From Roseobacter ponti (lineage in GTDB: Bacteria > Pseudomonadota > Alphaproteobacteria > Rhodobacterales > Rhodobacteraceae), in contig NZ_CP048788.1 of assembly GCF_012932215.1 (NCBI RefSeq), forward strand, positions 1,178,001-1,242,000: 64,000 nt of DNA. The letters run 5' to 3'. The notes beneath the pieces were generated by a model that was not told where the DNA came from, did not search any database, and saw only the letters and a list, made by a program, of their open reading frames with translations. The translations under genes were made by a program, and so were the position numbers. Each line of letters begins with the position of its first letter. Position 1 is the first letter of the stretch. This document shows positions 1 through 8,261 of the stretch, one piece after another.

Positions 1-2701
1 CGCTGACGGCGCAAAGCTTCAGCGCGCCGGGGTCAAGTTTCCAGCCCATGGGACCGAATGGTGTTCTCTGCGCCCTGACATAGGCATAGTCGTCATGGGC
101 TGTCGCCTGGAGAAGCGCTTCGATGACCTCGGTCACCTCGCCCCGTCGCAGACGACGCCCCCAGAGGCGTTCGTCTACGAGGGCCTTGCCCAGAGCCGAC
201 TGGGCGCTTCCCCGAAGCACGATACCCTCATCCCGCAGCGAGATATTGGCGCGCGATGTGCCTTCGAGCATCAGCCAGGCAGCTTCCCGTGGCCGTTCCT
301 TTTCGTGGATGGCCCAGGGGGCCTGGAGATAGCGTCTCGACTCCTCCGCAATTTCCTCGAACCGTTGTCGATCCAGTGCCTCGACATCGATTGCGAGGCC
401 GGTTCGCATGTGTTCGAGAAGGATACGCAATGCCGTCAAGCGGATCTCGGGCGTCGCATCGCGGAGGACATCCGGAGCCCCAGCGAAGATGGCGTCTTCC
501 CCTGCCAGTGCCGAAAGCATTGTATATTCGACATGAACCAGTTCGAGGTCTTCGAGGTTAGGGTTGGTAAATCGCCAGCCACGACGCTGATCAGTCCAGA
601 CACGATGTGCGATGATCCGGGACAGCAGCACCTCAGCCTCAGTCGCTTTCCTTCCTCGAACATCATCTCGAAGCCATTCCTCGTGGCTTTCCTCGTTCGA
701 CCAAGCATAGCCCAGAGCACGTCGAACCGCGTCTCCAAAATCACGACCAGCCAATCCGGCGCTACCGGCGTCGCGAACAGCCGCGAATATGGCAGAGCGC
801 AGCTTCGTGACGAAAACGTGGTCATTGAAGTGACCGGCCTGCAAGGCCGCGTCCTGGCGGTTGTCGGTGAAGGTCAGCAGCTTGCCGCGCCCGGCTTCCC
901 CGGCTTCCATTTCTTCAAGCGTTACCGAGTTCAGTATTGTCGTCGCCGAGGAGCGACCTTCGGCGGATAGGCCCGACAACCTGTTGCGATCCCGGCCTTG
1001 CCCCGGTGGCGTGTCTCCGCATCGCAGGCAGAGCGAGAATTTGCCTTTCATGAACCACATGCCAAGGCCGGCCCCCTCGACGCCCTGGGAATCGACCGAA
1101 ACCTCGAACGGGACGCGCGTGCGATAGGTCCGCTTGACGCGGGTCGAGCCGTTTGCCGTTTCTTCGAGCCAGGACGGCGGGAGATCTTGGTCGCCCTCGA
1201 AGGGCAGTCCTTCGGCACGGCACAGGAAGCCCGTCTCGTCGTCATCGTCGAGCGGCTCCTCGTCGATCGAGCGAGGGACATAGCGCCGCCCCGCATTATC
1301 CGGAAGCACCCGGACAGGGTGATAGTCCTGCCCACACTTGCGGCAGAAACGAACCTCGAACAGCCGCGCCTCGGCCTCTGGATCGGTCTTCTGCTTGTCA
1401 AAACGGATGGTCCGCGCACCCTCTGGACCAAGGGTCGCATACAGGCTGTCGGGACCGGACAGATATTGATGGAGCTTATACGCCAGGAAAGCACTGCCGG
1501 ATGGGCCCCCTCGCAGGTTCTCGGGCATCGAGGCCATGGACAACGCGTGCTCGAGCGCGGCCAGGCAATCCGGCACCGGTTCGCCGGAATCGTCAGCAAG
1601 CTCCAAGGCAGCTTCACTGAGCGTGCGCGGCTTGCGGCGTTGCGGTACTGGATCGTCGGTCAGGCCGATGCGAGTTTCAGCCCACACGATAAGCGGTTCC
1701 GTCTCGAGGGCGTCATTTGCCAATCCAGTGGGTAGCGTACGAATGGATTGCGCGATGCCCGTGCGATCCGCGGTGCCGCGCGTGGCGCGGACCAAAGTCT
1801 CGCCGATAACGGCTTCAGGTTCGATCCGGTTGCCGAAGATCATTGTCGCGGTATTCGCCACGACGACCGCAGGGTCTTCCGCGACCGCATCCGACGAGGC
1901 CATGGTGGCGGAGGTTCCGATGCACCGCAGATGGTCCGGAGACAGCCGGTCTCGCAAGCGTCGAACCAGCATCGCTACGTCCGCGCCCTGTCGGCCGCGA
2001 TAGGTATGCAGTTCGTCAAGAACCAGCCAGTCGAGACCACGCGCGTTTTCCAATACTTGGCGCCCTTTCCGGTCGGCACGGGTGAGAAGGAGTTCCAGCA
2101 TCATGAAATTGGTCAGCAGAATGTCCGGTGGGTTTGCCGCGATCCTCTCTCGGTCAGCCTCGGATTCCTGCCCTGTGTATCTCTCGACGATTGGAGGCTT
2201 GCTCAAACCAGAATCACGCAGAAAGCCATTGATTTCTTCAAGCTGGGAATTGGCGAGCGCGTTCATCGGATAGATGATGATGGCGCGAGTCCGGCGTTTC
2301 TCGCCGGCCTCGCGTGCGCGAATCGCAGCATCGATCAATGGAATAAAAAAACAGAGCGACTTGCCTGACCCTGTCCCTGTTGTGACGACAAATCCCTTGC
2401 CAGATTGCGCCATACCGAGCGCCAAGTCTTGATGCACATAAAGCTCGATCGGGGCTCCATCACTGCGGCGAAAGACCTTTGCCGTATCTTCATGAATTGT
2501 CCCATCGACTGCCCGCACATCAACCGAGGCTCCGGGTCTGAACCTGGGGTTCAGGCTGATAAGCGGCTCGCGGACATATCGTCGTTCATTGTAGGCCTGA
2601 TCTATTGCGGATTGGAGATCATTCGACCGGATGTTGGCGAAGGAGCGAGAGAAACTCTCGTATCGCTCGATCGACTTCTGGTTCAGGGAAAATACGTCCA
2701 T
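1..2701 (-). CDS. Large DEAD/DEAH-box helicase, 3' part beyond the left edge
   Basis: An uninterrupted minus-strand frame starts at ATG 2701 and is still open at base 1, giving about 900 visible residues; the C-terminal part lies outside. Read directly: Walker A TGTGSGKS near residue 110, then a YPMNALANSQ segment (motif Ia), Walker B as DELH, and motif III as GTSAT. Farther on are paired zinc-binding cysteines (FCRKCGQDYH and LCLRCGD) and a TFTDNRQDAALQAGHFND segment. This layout is that of the very large superfamily 2 helicases with a zinc-binding/DUF1998 end, a group that includes helicases of phage-defence systems such as DISARM and Druantia. Which subfamily it belongs to cannot be settled here. 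The DUF262-HNH gene lies 123 bp upstream on the same strand, so the two probably form one transcription unit. Long plus-strand frames over the same bases are shadows. Confidence 0.85.
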   Translation of the reverse strand, partial: MDVFSLNQKSIERYESFSRSFANIRSNDLQSAIDQAYNERRYVREPLISLNPRFRPGASVDVRAVDGTIHEDTAKVFRRSDGAPIELYVHQDLALGMAQSGKGFVVTTGTGSGKSLCFFIPLIDAAIRAREAGEKRRTRAIIIYPMNALANSQLEEINGFLRDSGLSKPPIVERYTGQESEADRERIAANPPDILLTNFMMLELLLTRADRKGRQVLENARGLDWLVLDELHTYRGRQGADVAMLVRRLRDRLSPDHLRCIGTSATMASSDAVAEDPAVVVANTATMIFGNRIEPEAVIGETLVRATRGTADRTGIAQSIRTLPTGLANDALETEPLIVWAETRIGLTDDPVPQRRKPRTLSEAALELADDSGEPVPDCLAALEHALSMASMPENLRGGPSGSAFLAYKLHQYLSGPDSLYATLGPEGARTIRFDKQKTDPEAEARLFEVRFCRKCGQDYHPVRVLPDNAGRRYVPRSIDEEPLDDDDETGFLCRAEGLPFEGDQDLPPSWLEETANGSTRVKRTYRTRVPFEVSVDSQGVEGAGLGMWFMKGKFSLCLRCGDTPPGQGRDRNRLSGLSAEGRSSATTILNSVTLEEMEAGEAGRGKLLTFTDNRQDAALQAGHFNDHVFVTKLRSAIFAAVRDAGSAGLAGRDFGDAVRRALGYAWSNEESHEEWLRDDVRGRKATEAEVLLSRIIAHRVWTDQRRGWRFTNPNLEDLELVHVEYTMLSALAGEDAIFAGAPDVLRDATPEIRLTALRILLEHMRTGLAIDVEALDRQRFEEIAEESRRYLQAPWAIHEKERPREAAWLMLEGTSRANISLRDEGIVLRGSAQSALGKALVDERLWGRRLRRGEVTEVIEALLQATAHDDYAYVRAQRTPFGPMGWKLDPGALKLCAVS

Positions 2702-2824
2702 TATTCTATTTCTTTTCTCCGCCCCACCGCTTCTTAGCGCAACTCTCGAGGGTAATTGCAGTCTTTTCGTGGCCGTTACCGCTTGTCACCAAAACTCTTG
2801 GGGGACCAAGAAGTGTAAGGACCC

Positions 2825-4783
2825 TTATGCCGCCGCTTCGTCACCGATGGTGACCGCGAGCTTGCCCAGATAGGCCTTGAAGCCTGCGACTGAGGTGAAG
2901 CAGCGGAAGCCGGCCGCGCTCGCAAGAGAAATAAGGTCCGCGCTTTCGTCCAGCAGAACCGCGACCGGTTCAGAGAGCTCGGCCTGCACGCCGCCAGGCC
3001 AGGCCAAATCGAGGATCGCACGCTGTTCGCCCGTTTCGAGATCAACCAGATCCCATCCAAGAACGCCAGCCGCGAAACCTTTCTCCTCAACCCACTTCTC
3101 CAGATCTTCCAACTCACGGTATTCCTCTTCGCTCGAGATGCCTCCCAGAAGTACCGACTGGGCTTGGCGCGCCGGTCGTGCTGTTTCCAGGAGTTGCGTG
3201 TCCTCGTGCAGGAGTTGAGCGAGACAGGCATTTGCGGCCAAGGCGAGAAGTTCCTTCCGAGCTTCGACGAAGTCACGGAAGTTATCGACCTTCCAGAGCA
3301 CCGGGTCATCCGGAATCCACTGCGACTTGAGCGCGCCGGGATGAGCCTCTTCAATTTCCGGAAAGTAGACCTCAGGCCGACGGTCCCGGATAGCCAGGTT
3401 GGTGTCCTTGGTCAGAAAGCAGAAATTGCCCAAGGCGTTTACTTCAGCCCGACTGTAGTCCGCCTCGTAGAGGCGGACGCGAGGGAAGATGTGATGGACT
3501 TCCAGCGCGCTCATCTTGCCCAGCATGCCTCTTTTCAACGGCAGGCCGTTGCCCCAATCCCGTGCCTCAGTCATGCGCGTCATCATGTATAGAACAGGAT
3601 AGAATCGCGACCCGACGCTCCAGCTGTGAAAATGGCCAGGCTCGACACGCAGACCCCCCTGCGCAAGGCGTAGCTCTGCAACAAGCTTCTCCAGATCGCC
3701 TTGGCCGGACTCCAGGATTCCGAGATCCTTGTCGATGATGCTTTCCGTCGAGGCCGAGTACCGTCCCCACATCCCGCTCTGGACATACCAGAACAACAGC
3801 TTGTCCTGAGTCTTCTGGTCGAGATGCCCGCCGTGCGTATCCAGAAACCGCACCATCACCGGCACCGCGAAACGTGCGAACAGCACCCGATCGTGGTCGA
3901 GACCAAGGCGCCCACCAATCATGTTCAAGGCAGTGTCGATGTGCCGGACTGCCCGCTTCAATGCTACAGAAATTTCTTCTGCGTCCTTATCGTGCAGGTG
4001 CTGGAACTTGGCTTCGCCAGTCAGCACGGTGTTAACCGACCGCAACAGCCAGTCGATTGTGAAATTGTAGCCGGCGCCACGCCAACGCTGGATACTTCGC
4101 TTCATTGTATCCCGCGCCTCGGGCCAGTCGGCGCAGATCTTGGCTAGGGCGAGGTCGCCCTTCGATAGTTTTGTCCCGCCGCTGTTCACTCGATTGAAAA
4201 TATCCACCACGACATCGAGGGTCTTGTCACGACCGGTCACTTCTTCGATGTGGAAGTCCTTGTCACGGATGCCCAGAAGCTGGTTCAGACGCCCCACATA
4301 TTCGCCAAAATGAGGCGCGAATTCCGGCTGCTGTCCCAATACCGCAATCATCTCACCAATTCCTGCACTGCCTCTTTGCATCAATTCCGTAACATTCACC
4401 CATAGCGGATCGTCGCGCATCTTGATCGGCTGAAAGAATTCGAATTCCTCGGAAGCAATATTGAATCTCAGGTCGGTGAAAGCCTTTGCATTTCCATCGA
4501 AAAACCGTGGAGGCTCGCCTCGTATGACACCATAAAGCGACGTGATACGCTGTTGCCCGTCGAGCAGAAGTTTCACAACCCCCGGTGCAAGGCTTGCATT
4601 GCCACGATGGGCGGCCGTCGAAGCATCTGTTGCCCATACAAGCAGGCTGCCTACAGGATGCCCACGATAGAGAGAGTGGAATAGTCCACGAACCTGCTCG
4701 CCGCACCAGACATACCCGCGCTGGAATTCGGGCAATGCCATATGTCCATTGTCGATATAATCAAGAATTGCGGAAATCTGCAT
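2825..4783 (-). CDS. DUF262 and HNH domain protein (GmrSD-like), putative DNA-targeting nuclease
   Basis: The N-terminal half has the DUF262 signature: PEFQRGYVW, then SLYRGHPVGSLLVW, then LLDGQQRITSLYGV, then IFNRVNSGGTKLSKGDLALAK. This ParB/Srx-like fold carries the nucleotide-handling part of GmrSD-type type IV restriction enzymes. Around residues 440-500 a LEVHHIFPRVRLYE motif followed by LGNFCFLTKDTN matches the HNH nuclease half. The C-terminal roughly 100 residues (with an ILDLAWPGGV segment) form an extra domain that I do not recognise with certainty. I chose ATG 4783 because the DUF262 homology begins there and a GGGAG lies upstream; an in-frame start at 4861 would add 26 residues. 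It lies directly upstream of the large helicase, which suggests a two-gene restriction or defence unit; that role is inferred. Confidence 0.85.
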   Translation of the reverse strand: MQISAILDYIDNGHMALPEFQRGYVWCGEQVRGLFHSLYRGHPVGSLLVWATDASTAAHRGNASLAPGVVKLLLDGQQRITSLYGVIRGEPPRFFDGNAKAFTDLRFNIASEEFEFFQPIKMRDDPLWVNVTELMQRGSAGIGEMIAVLGQQPEFAPHFGEYVGRLNQLLGIRDKDFHIEEVTGRDKTLDVVVDIFNRVNSGGTKLSKGDLALAKICADWPEARDTMKRSIQRWRGAGYNFTIDWLLRSVNTVLTGEAKFQHLHDKDAEEISVALKRAVRHIDTALNMIGGRLGLDHDRVLFARFAVPVMVRFLDTHGGHLDQKTQDKLLFWYVQSGMWGRYSASTESIIDKDLGILESGQGDLEKLVAELRLAQGGLRVEPGHFHSWSVGSRFYPVLYMMTRMTEARDWGNGLPLKRGMLGKMSALEVHHIFPRVRLYEADYSRAEVNALGNFCFLTKDTNLAIRDRRPEVYFPEIEEAHPGALKSQWIPDDPVLWKVDNFRDFVEARKELLALAANACLAQLLHEDTQLLETARPARQAQSVLLGGISSEEEYRELEDLEKWVEEKGFAAGVLGWDLVDLETGEQRAILDLAWPGGVQAELSEPVAVLLDESADLISLASAAGFRCFTSVAGFKAYLGKLAVTIGDEAAA

Positions 4784-5074
4784 CAGCACTGCTTCTCCCA
4801 GCTGTACAACATCCTCATGTGACGCATTTTTTGGTCTGACACACAAGCGACAGGACGACATTTCGAGAGAGATTTGGCAGTATAAATTTTGGTATGCTTC
4901 GCCACTGCCGACATGGCATCATCAAATTTGCTGCCGAGATCGGCAGACCGGGGGCGACGCCTGATCGGATGGACGGCACTAACTGTGGCCACATCCGCGC
5001 GCCGATGATCCGCGCCACTACGGCAATGTTGGAGGCTACCCGCAACCATTATTCACGAGAAGCTGTTGCCAGTA

Positions 5075-5260
5075 ATGAAAGATCGACTGACGGAAGATGA
5101 CTTTGAGCCGGTCTCTACTGGCGAAGAGCGTTGGTGGAATGCGACTTGTTGGGAGCGATCAGACCTCGTGAAAGAAGGGTTGTTCCGTGACGACTCGCCA
5201 CGCGGCGTCTGGGAGCTGTCGGACGAGGGACGCACCTTCGTGACTGAGCAAGTCAAATGA
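5075..5260 (+). CDS. Small winged-helix (Mrr_N-like) protein
   Basis: A 61-residue protein divergent from the DUF262 gene. The middle reads WERSDLVKEGLFRDDSPRG followed by VWELSDEGR. This is the pattern of the N-terminal winged-helix domain of Mrr-type restriction enzymes and of similar wing domains in HNH proteins. It has no nuclease motif, so it is either a free-standing DNA-binding protein or a remnant of a larger restriction protein. ATG 5075 is preferred over an in-frame TTG nine bases upstream. Location beside the DUF262/helicase pair fits a role in the same module, but this is not proven. Confidence 0.5.
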   Translation: MKDRLTEDDFEPVSTGEERWWNATCWERSDLVKEGLFRDDSPRGVWELSDEGRTFVTEQVK

Positions 5261-5288
5261 CTTGGCCCCGGGGCTTTGCCTGATGCAG

Positions 5289-5549
5289 TCAACGCGGCCG
5301 GGTGTATCGGTATCCGCCGCCCTGCAAATTTTCGTCTGGCTTCCATATCGTGATGAGCCCACGCCGCCACAACAATGAGAGCGAGCGTGAAATGGATGCC
5401 CGGGTGGAATTTGCCAGTGGCAAACCCAGTGCTTTGAGGAGGTCCACCGGGCGCATGGCGCTGGCCAAATCGACGGACCCCTCTATCGGTTCGAGAAAAG
5501 GCAAGACGTCTAAAATCTGCCGCTGCCGATCCGATAACCCGCGTCCCAT
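5289..5549 (-). CDS. Small winged-helix DNA-binding protein
   Basis: An 86-residue protein with a helix-turn-helix layout: LSDRQRQILDVLPF, a central helix pair with NSTRASISRSLSLLWRRGLI, and a basic wing ending GYRYTRPR. A strong Shine-Dalgarno (GGAGGGG) sits seven bases before ATG 5549, which supports the start. A GATCC-GTAT-GGATC inverted repeat at 5574-5587 just upstream could be its own operator. It is probably a small regulator of the island. I do not recognise a named family. Confidence 0.65.
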   Translation of the reverse strand: MGRGLSDRQRQILDVLPFLEPIEGSVDLASAMRPVDLLKALGLPLANSTRASISRSLSLLWRRGLITIWKPDENLQGGGYRYTRPR

Positions 5550-5997
5550 GTGCCCCTCCGATTATTAACCGATAGATCCGTATGGATCACCTACGTGAAT
5601 TGAGCAAGAAATCCATAAAAACAAGGGCACTCGAGCATCCGACCCCCTATCGATAATTTGGCACTGAAAAGAAAAACGTACCCAATGCCGGTCCCCAGCG
5701 GAAACCTTCTAAGGATTGAAGACCGCCCCTCTATCCGTTTCGACCGCCTGCGACAAAGATACGTCAGCCGGACAATCGGCGTCAATTCGTTCGTTACCAT
5801 CACCTGCCCAGCGCCCGGTCAGCATAGTTAATATAATAAAACAGGTAGCTAAACGATTATGACTGGGCGCTGGGCAGCGTGTTTTAGCCAGTCGGGCTTC
5901 TTTTGTCCTGCTGGTAGTTCCGTTGCGACTTCTTCGTCCCATGGCGTCATTTGCTGCGCGAATTCGTAAGTGCTTCCCATGTTTTTCCCTTTCGTGG
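5550..5997. other. Intergenic region of the island with a long inverted repeat
   Basis: No convincing gene is seen in these 448 bases. Short frames on both strands lack family features and good ribosome sites. The stretch is AT-richer than the flanking chromosome and contains one large inverted repeat, listed separately. Confidence 0.5.
5804..5877. repeat. 18-bp inverted repeat around an AT-rich 38-nt centre
   Basis: The left arm (5804-5821) and right arm (5860-5877) are complementary at 17 of 18 positions. The 38 bases between them are strongly AT-rich. No T-run follows on either strand, so it is not a simple terminator. It lies upstream of nothing obvious and just downstream of the replication-type gene; a replication or transfer origin, or a recombinase site, are possibilities. 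Confidence 0.7.
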
Positions 5998-7116
5998 TCA
6001 AAAAGCGATTTCGCCGATTCCCACAGCGAACGGTTCTTCTTCGATGAATAGTTTCATTGCCACGAAGTCACGGTCATCGATCACGGAGCAGGAAATTGCT
6101 TCGACCGCCAGCGGTGAAGGGATTGAACGAAACGTTATCGACAAATCGCGGCGGCGCCATTCTTCGGCAAATTCGATCAGTTCGCGTTTCGTGTATTTGC
6201 TTATTGGCCGGTCGTTGTCGGCGTAGCCGTCCAACTGGATCGCCTGCGGCGGAAAGATCGACCCTTCCGCCTGAAGGCTGCGCGACGTCAGTTTGCCTTT
6301 TGACCGAAGATCGTCCTTCAGAAGCTGGATTGGCTTGTCGCAGTAGGACAGCGACCTGATCGTGGTCGGCGCCCTGGTTGCCGTATCTTTGACCACTTTC
6401 ACGATCTGATCGAATGTCAGACCGGCTTCCATCCAAGTGAAAACGATCCGACGATCTTTGTGGGTTGGTGGTCGTCCTATGCCACCAGCAAACAGAACCC
6501 GCTTCAAAGCGAAGTTGGTTAGCATTTCTTGAGCGATTTCAGAGTCGGTTTTTTCTAAGATTTCGAACGGTTCAAAAAGCGCTTCGCTAGGGGGAGTTGG
6601 CGCTGGTTTCGGGGTTTTTGAATCTTCAGAATCTTCTTCTTTTGTAGATTCTGAACTGTAGACTGTAGATGTGTATGCGTTCGCATCGTGCAATTGTTGA
6701 TTTTGTTGGTTTTTTTTGGTCGACCCGTTTTCTAATACGTTCGTTCTTGTTTTCGTGTCTGTATTTTTTGGGCTTTCGTTTTTCGCATAGCGCGCGTTGG
6801 CTGCGACTTTCGTCTGCGTAATTTTTTCTGCTCTTTCAGCCAGCATTTCAGCGGCTAGGTGCGCGATCACACGTTCGCCTTCGCGGCGCAGCTGACCGCC
6901 TTGGATCAGTGCTTCGACAGCGGCTTGATAGCGCGGCTTTGATGTTCCGCAGCGGCGCGGCATAAAGTCCAGCTGCGGATCGACCGGTCCGCTTTCTGAC
7001 AGGTTGTGGTCTTGGATGATTTTCAAAACTGCGATCTGAACGCTGGTCAATCCACTTGCGTCGCGCAATTGTTCGTCCGGTTTGTATTTTACCCAAAAGC
7101 CGTTGGTCGTCTTCAC
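5998..7116 (-). CDS. DUF1376-like phage/plasmid replication-type protein
   Basis: A 372-residue protein. Its first 100 residues (LTSVQIAVLKIIQDHN, then CGTSKPRYQAAVEALIQGG, then AHLAAEMLAERAEK) resemble the DUF1376 type of phage-encoded replication proteins, which carry a winged-helix-like N-terminus and then a helix rich in R, A and E. The middle, around residues 100-180, is low-complexity (Asn, Ser, Thr, Glu, Pro) and looks like a linker. The C-terminal half contains PPTHKDRRIVFTWMEAGLTF and may be a helicase-loader-like or DNA-binding domain. Function in replicating the island is inferred. The AT-rich coding sequence differs from the chromosome and marks acquired DNA. Confidence 0.6.
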   Translation of the reverse strand: MKTTNGFWVKYKPDEQLRDASGLTSVQIAVLKIIQDHNLSESGPVDPQLDFMPRRCGTSKPRYQAAVEALIQGGQLRREGERVIAHLAAEMLAERAEKITQTKVAANARYAKNESPKNTDTKTRTNVLENGSTKKNQQNQQLHDANAYTSTVYSSESTKEEDSEDSKTPKPAPTPPSEALFEPFEILEKTDSEIAQEMLTNFALKRVLFAGGIGRPPTHKDRRIVFTWMEAGLTFDQIVKVVKDTATRAPTTIRSLSYCDKPIQLLKDDLRSKGKLTSRSLQAEGSIFPPQAIQLDGYADNDRPISKYTKRELIEFAEEWRRRDLSITFRSIPSPLAVEAISCSVIDDRDFVAMKLFIEEEPFAVGIGEIAF

Positions 7117-7127
7117 TGCAGCCGTCC

Positions 7128-7156
7128 TTGTTCCGTGCGACGCAGTCGGGTATATT
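7128..7156 (+). promoter_or_regulatory. Putative promoter of an antisense RNA
   Basis: A TTGTTC box (7128-7133) and a TATATT box (7151-7156) are separated by exactly 17 bases, on the strand opposite the replication-type gene. No plus-strand gene follows, but an intrinsic terminator does about 75 bases later. Confidence 0.4.
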
Positions 7157-7162
7157 TAGACT

Positions 7163-7265
7163 ACGCTGACACGCTTTTGCTTGCGGTTGTTGCGTTGATT
7201 TTCAGGCCGTCCCGCCCATGATCATTTCAGACCGGTCAGCCGAACAGCTGGCCGGTTTTTCTTTT
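7163..7265 (+). ncRNA. Candidate roughly 100-nt antisense/small RNA
   Basis: The interval runs from just after the putative promoter to the T-run of the terminator at 7231-7265. No open reading frame with a ribosome site is seen. It is complementary to the region just upstream of the replication-type start codon (minus strand, 7116). If that gene is transcribed from farther upstream, the RNA would pair with its leader, as plasmid copy-number RNAs do. The transcript is predicted from promoter and terminator only. Confidence 0.35.
7231..7265 (+). terminator. Intrinsic terminator (plus strand)
   Basis: ACCGGTCAGC (7231-7240) pairs with GCTGGCCGGT (7247-7256), one G-U wobble, six-base loop, then TTTTTCTTTT. 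The T-run lies on the plus strand, where no protein gene ends. Confidence 0.75.
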
Positions 7266-7318
7266 GCTGATTAGTGGAGCTGGCAAGGCATCACGCCACA
7301 CCGTGATGTTCTTCACCA

Positions 7319-7549
7319 TCAATGCGACACGTCCGACTGCTTGGCGTCCTGTTCTTCCCACCAGAGTGTGATCGCACGTTCTGACCAGAACCGCAGCCGT
7401 CCGATCTTCACTGGTTTTGGGAAGTCTGTTTCTGCCAGCCTGCGTTCGATCCACATATGTGAAACGCCGCCGCAAAGGTCGCGGACCGCCTTGATCGTCA
7501 ACCTGCGGTCTGAAAGCGCGTCGCTAGTTCCTTGTGATTTTTTGGACAT
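7319..7549 (-). CDS. AlpA-like helix-turn-helix regulator/excisionase
   Basis: A 76-residue protein with the MerR/AlpA-type layout used by phage excisionases and island regulators: LTIKAVRDLCGGVSHMWIER, then DFPKPVKIGRLRFWSERAI, then a tail with WWEE. It sits near the integrase, as such proteins usually do, and may direct excision or activate the integrase. Two nested inverted repeats lie immediately upstream of its start codon and are plausible operators. Confidence 0.75.
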   Translation of the reverse strand: MSKKSQGTSDALSDRRLTIKAVRDLCGGVSHMWIERRLAETDFPKPVKIGRLRFWSERAITLWWEEQDAKQSDVSH

Positions 7550-7551
7550 GT

Positions 7552-7628
7552 TAATCCCTTATCGTTATCTTCGAATCGGGATTAGCACCGAATGTTTATC
7601 GCGCTCGAACGTGCGCGATAAACATTCG
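7552..7628. promoter_or_regulatory. Two adjacent inverted repeats upstream of the AlpA-like gene
   Basis: TAATCCC (7552-7558) faces GGGATTA (7578-7584). Immediately next is a perfect 16-bp inverted repeat, 7589-7604 against 7613-7628, with an 8-base loop. The second ends on the base before the stop codon of the upstream gene. There is no T-run, so these look like operator or recombination-accessory sites. Confidence 0.55.
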
Positions 7629-8261
7629 TCAACTATCTTTTAAGTATTTGTAAAAAGTAGAATTATTTGGCCGGTCACCCGGAAGTCGCCACTTCTTTCT
7701 GATATATTCGATTTGTTTGGATTTCTTCGTTTCGCCGCTTTGTTTTGCTAGTTCCAAGGCGTGGTTTTCGCGTACTTTTGAAAGGCTTTTGCGCTGTAGG
7801 TTATGTTCGGTCGGACCGGTTCGTGTCAGTTTGCGAATGGAAGCGACACGCGACGCAGCCAGTTCTTCGACGCTTAGTTGCGTTCCTTTGACAGCGCCGA
7901 ATCGATTCACCAGATCAGCGAATAATTCGCCCTGCCACCGCGCGGCGAAGCAGATCGCTTCTGTATCGCTTGCAGCCATAGCGTTTTTCAGCGCTTTTGT
8001 CTTCGAAAGGTAAGCCGCAGCTGCGGCTTCGACAGAACCTGTGCGCGGCGCGCAGTGTTCTGTGCCATCTGGGTCGCTAACGCGGATCAATCTGTTATTG
8101 GATATTTCCAGCAATCGGCGACAGGCTTCGGCCATTGCTTCGAACCGGTCGCCGGTCTTTATCCGCCGCTGAAACGCTGCGCGCCAGTCTGCCGCGTCGC
8201 CAGTCATGCGCGTCGGGTAAAGAACATCATGCGGATTTGGTTTCTTGGGTCCGCCCGTCAT
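7629..8261 (-). CDS. Island protein of unknown function
   Basis: A 210-residue, basic, soluble protein. Its start overlaps the integrase stop codon by 4 bases (ATGA), so the two are translationally coupled. The N-terminal half is helical (WRAAFQRRIKTGDRFEAMAE); the C-terminus is lysine-rich and ends in a short region like a recombinase or small-terminase helix (YIRKKWRLPGDRPNNSTFYK). I do not recognise a family. The context suggests a role in excision or regulation of the island. Confidence 0.65.
   Translation of the reverse strand: MTGGPKKPNPHDVLYPTRMTGDAADWRAAFQRRIKTGDRFEAMAEACRRLLEISNNRLIRVSDPDGTEHCAPRTGSVEAAAAAYLSKTKALKNAMAASDTEAICFAARWQGELFADLVNRFGAVKGTQLSVEELAASRVASIRKLTRTGPTEHNLQRKSLSKVRENHALELAKQSGETKKSKQIEYIRKKWRLPGDRPNNSTFYKYLKDS

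Noticed and set aside
95-2368. Three long plus-strand open frames (95-970, 998-1735, 1748-2368)
   Set aside because: They lie antisense to a minus-strand helicase whose motifs are clear (TGTGSGKS, DELH, GTSAT). They have no recognisable domain and reflect GC-rich codon bias.
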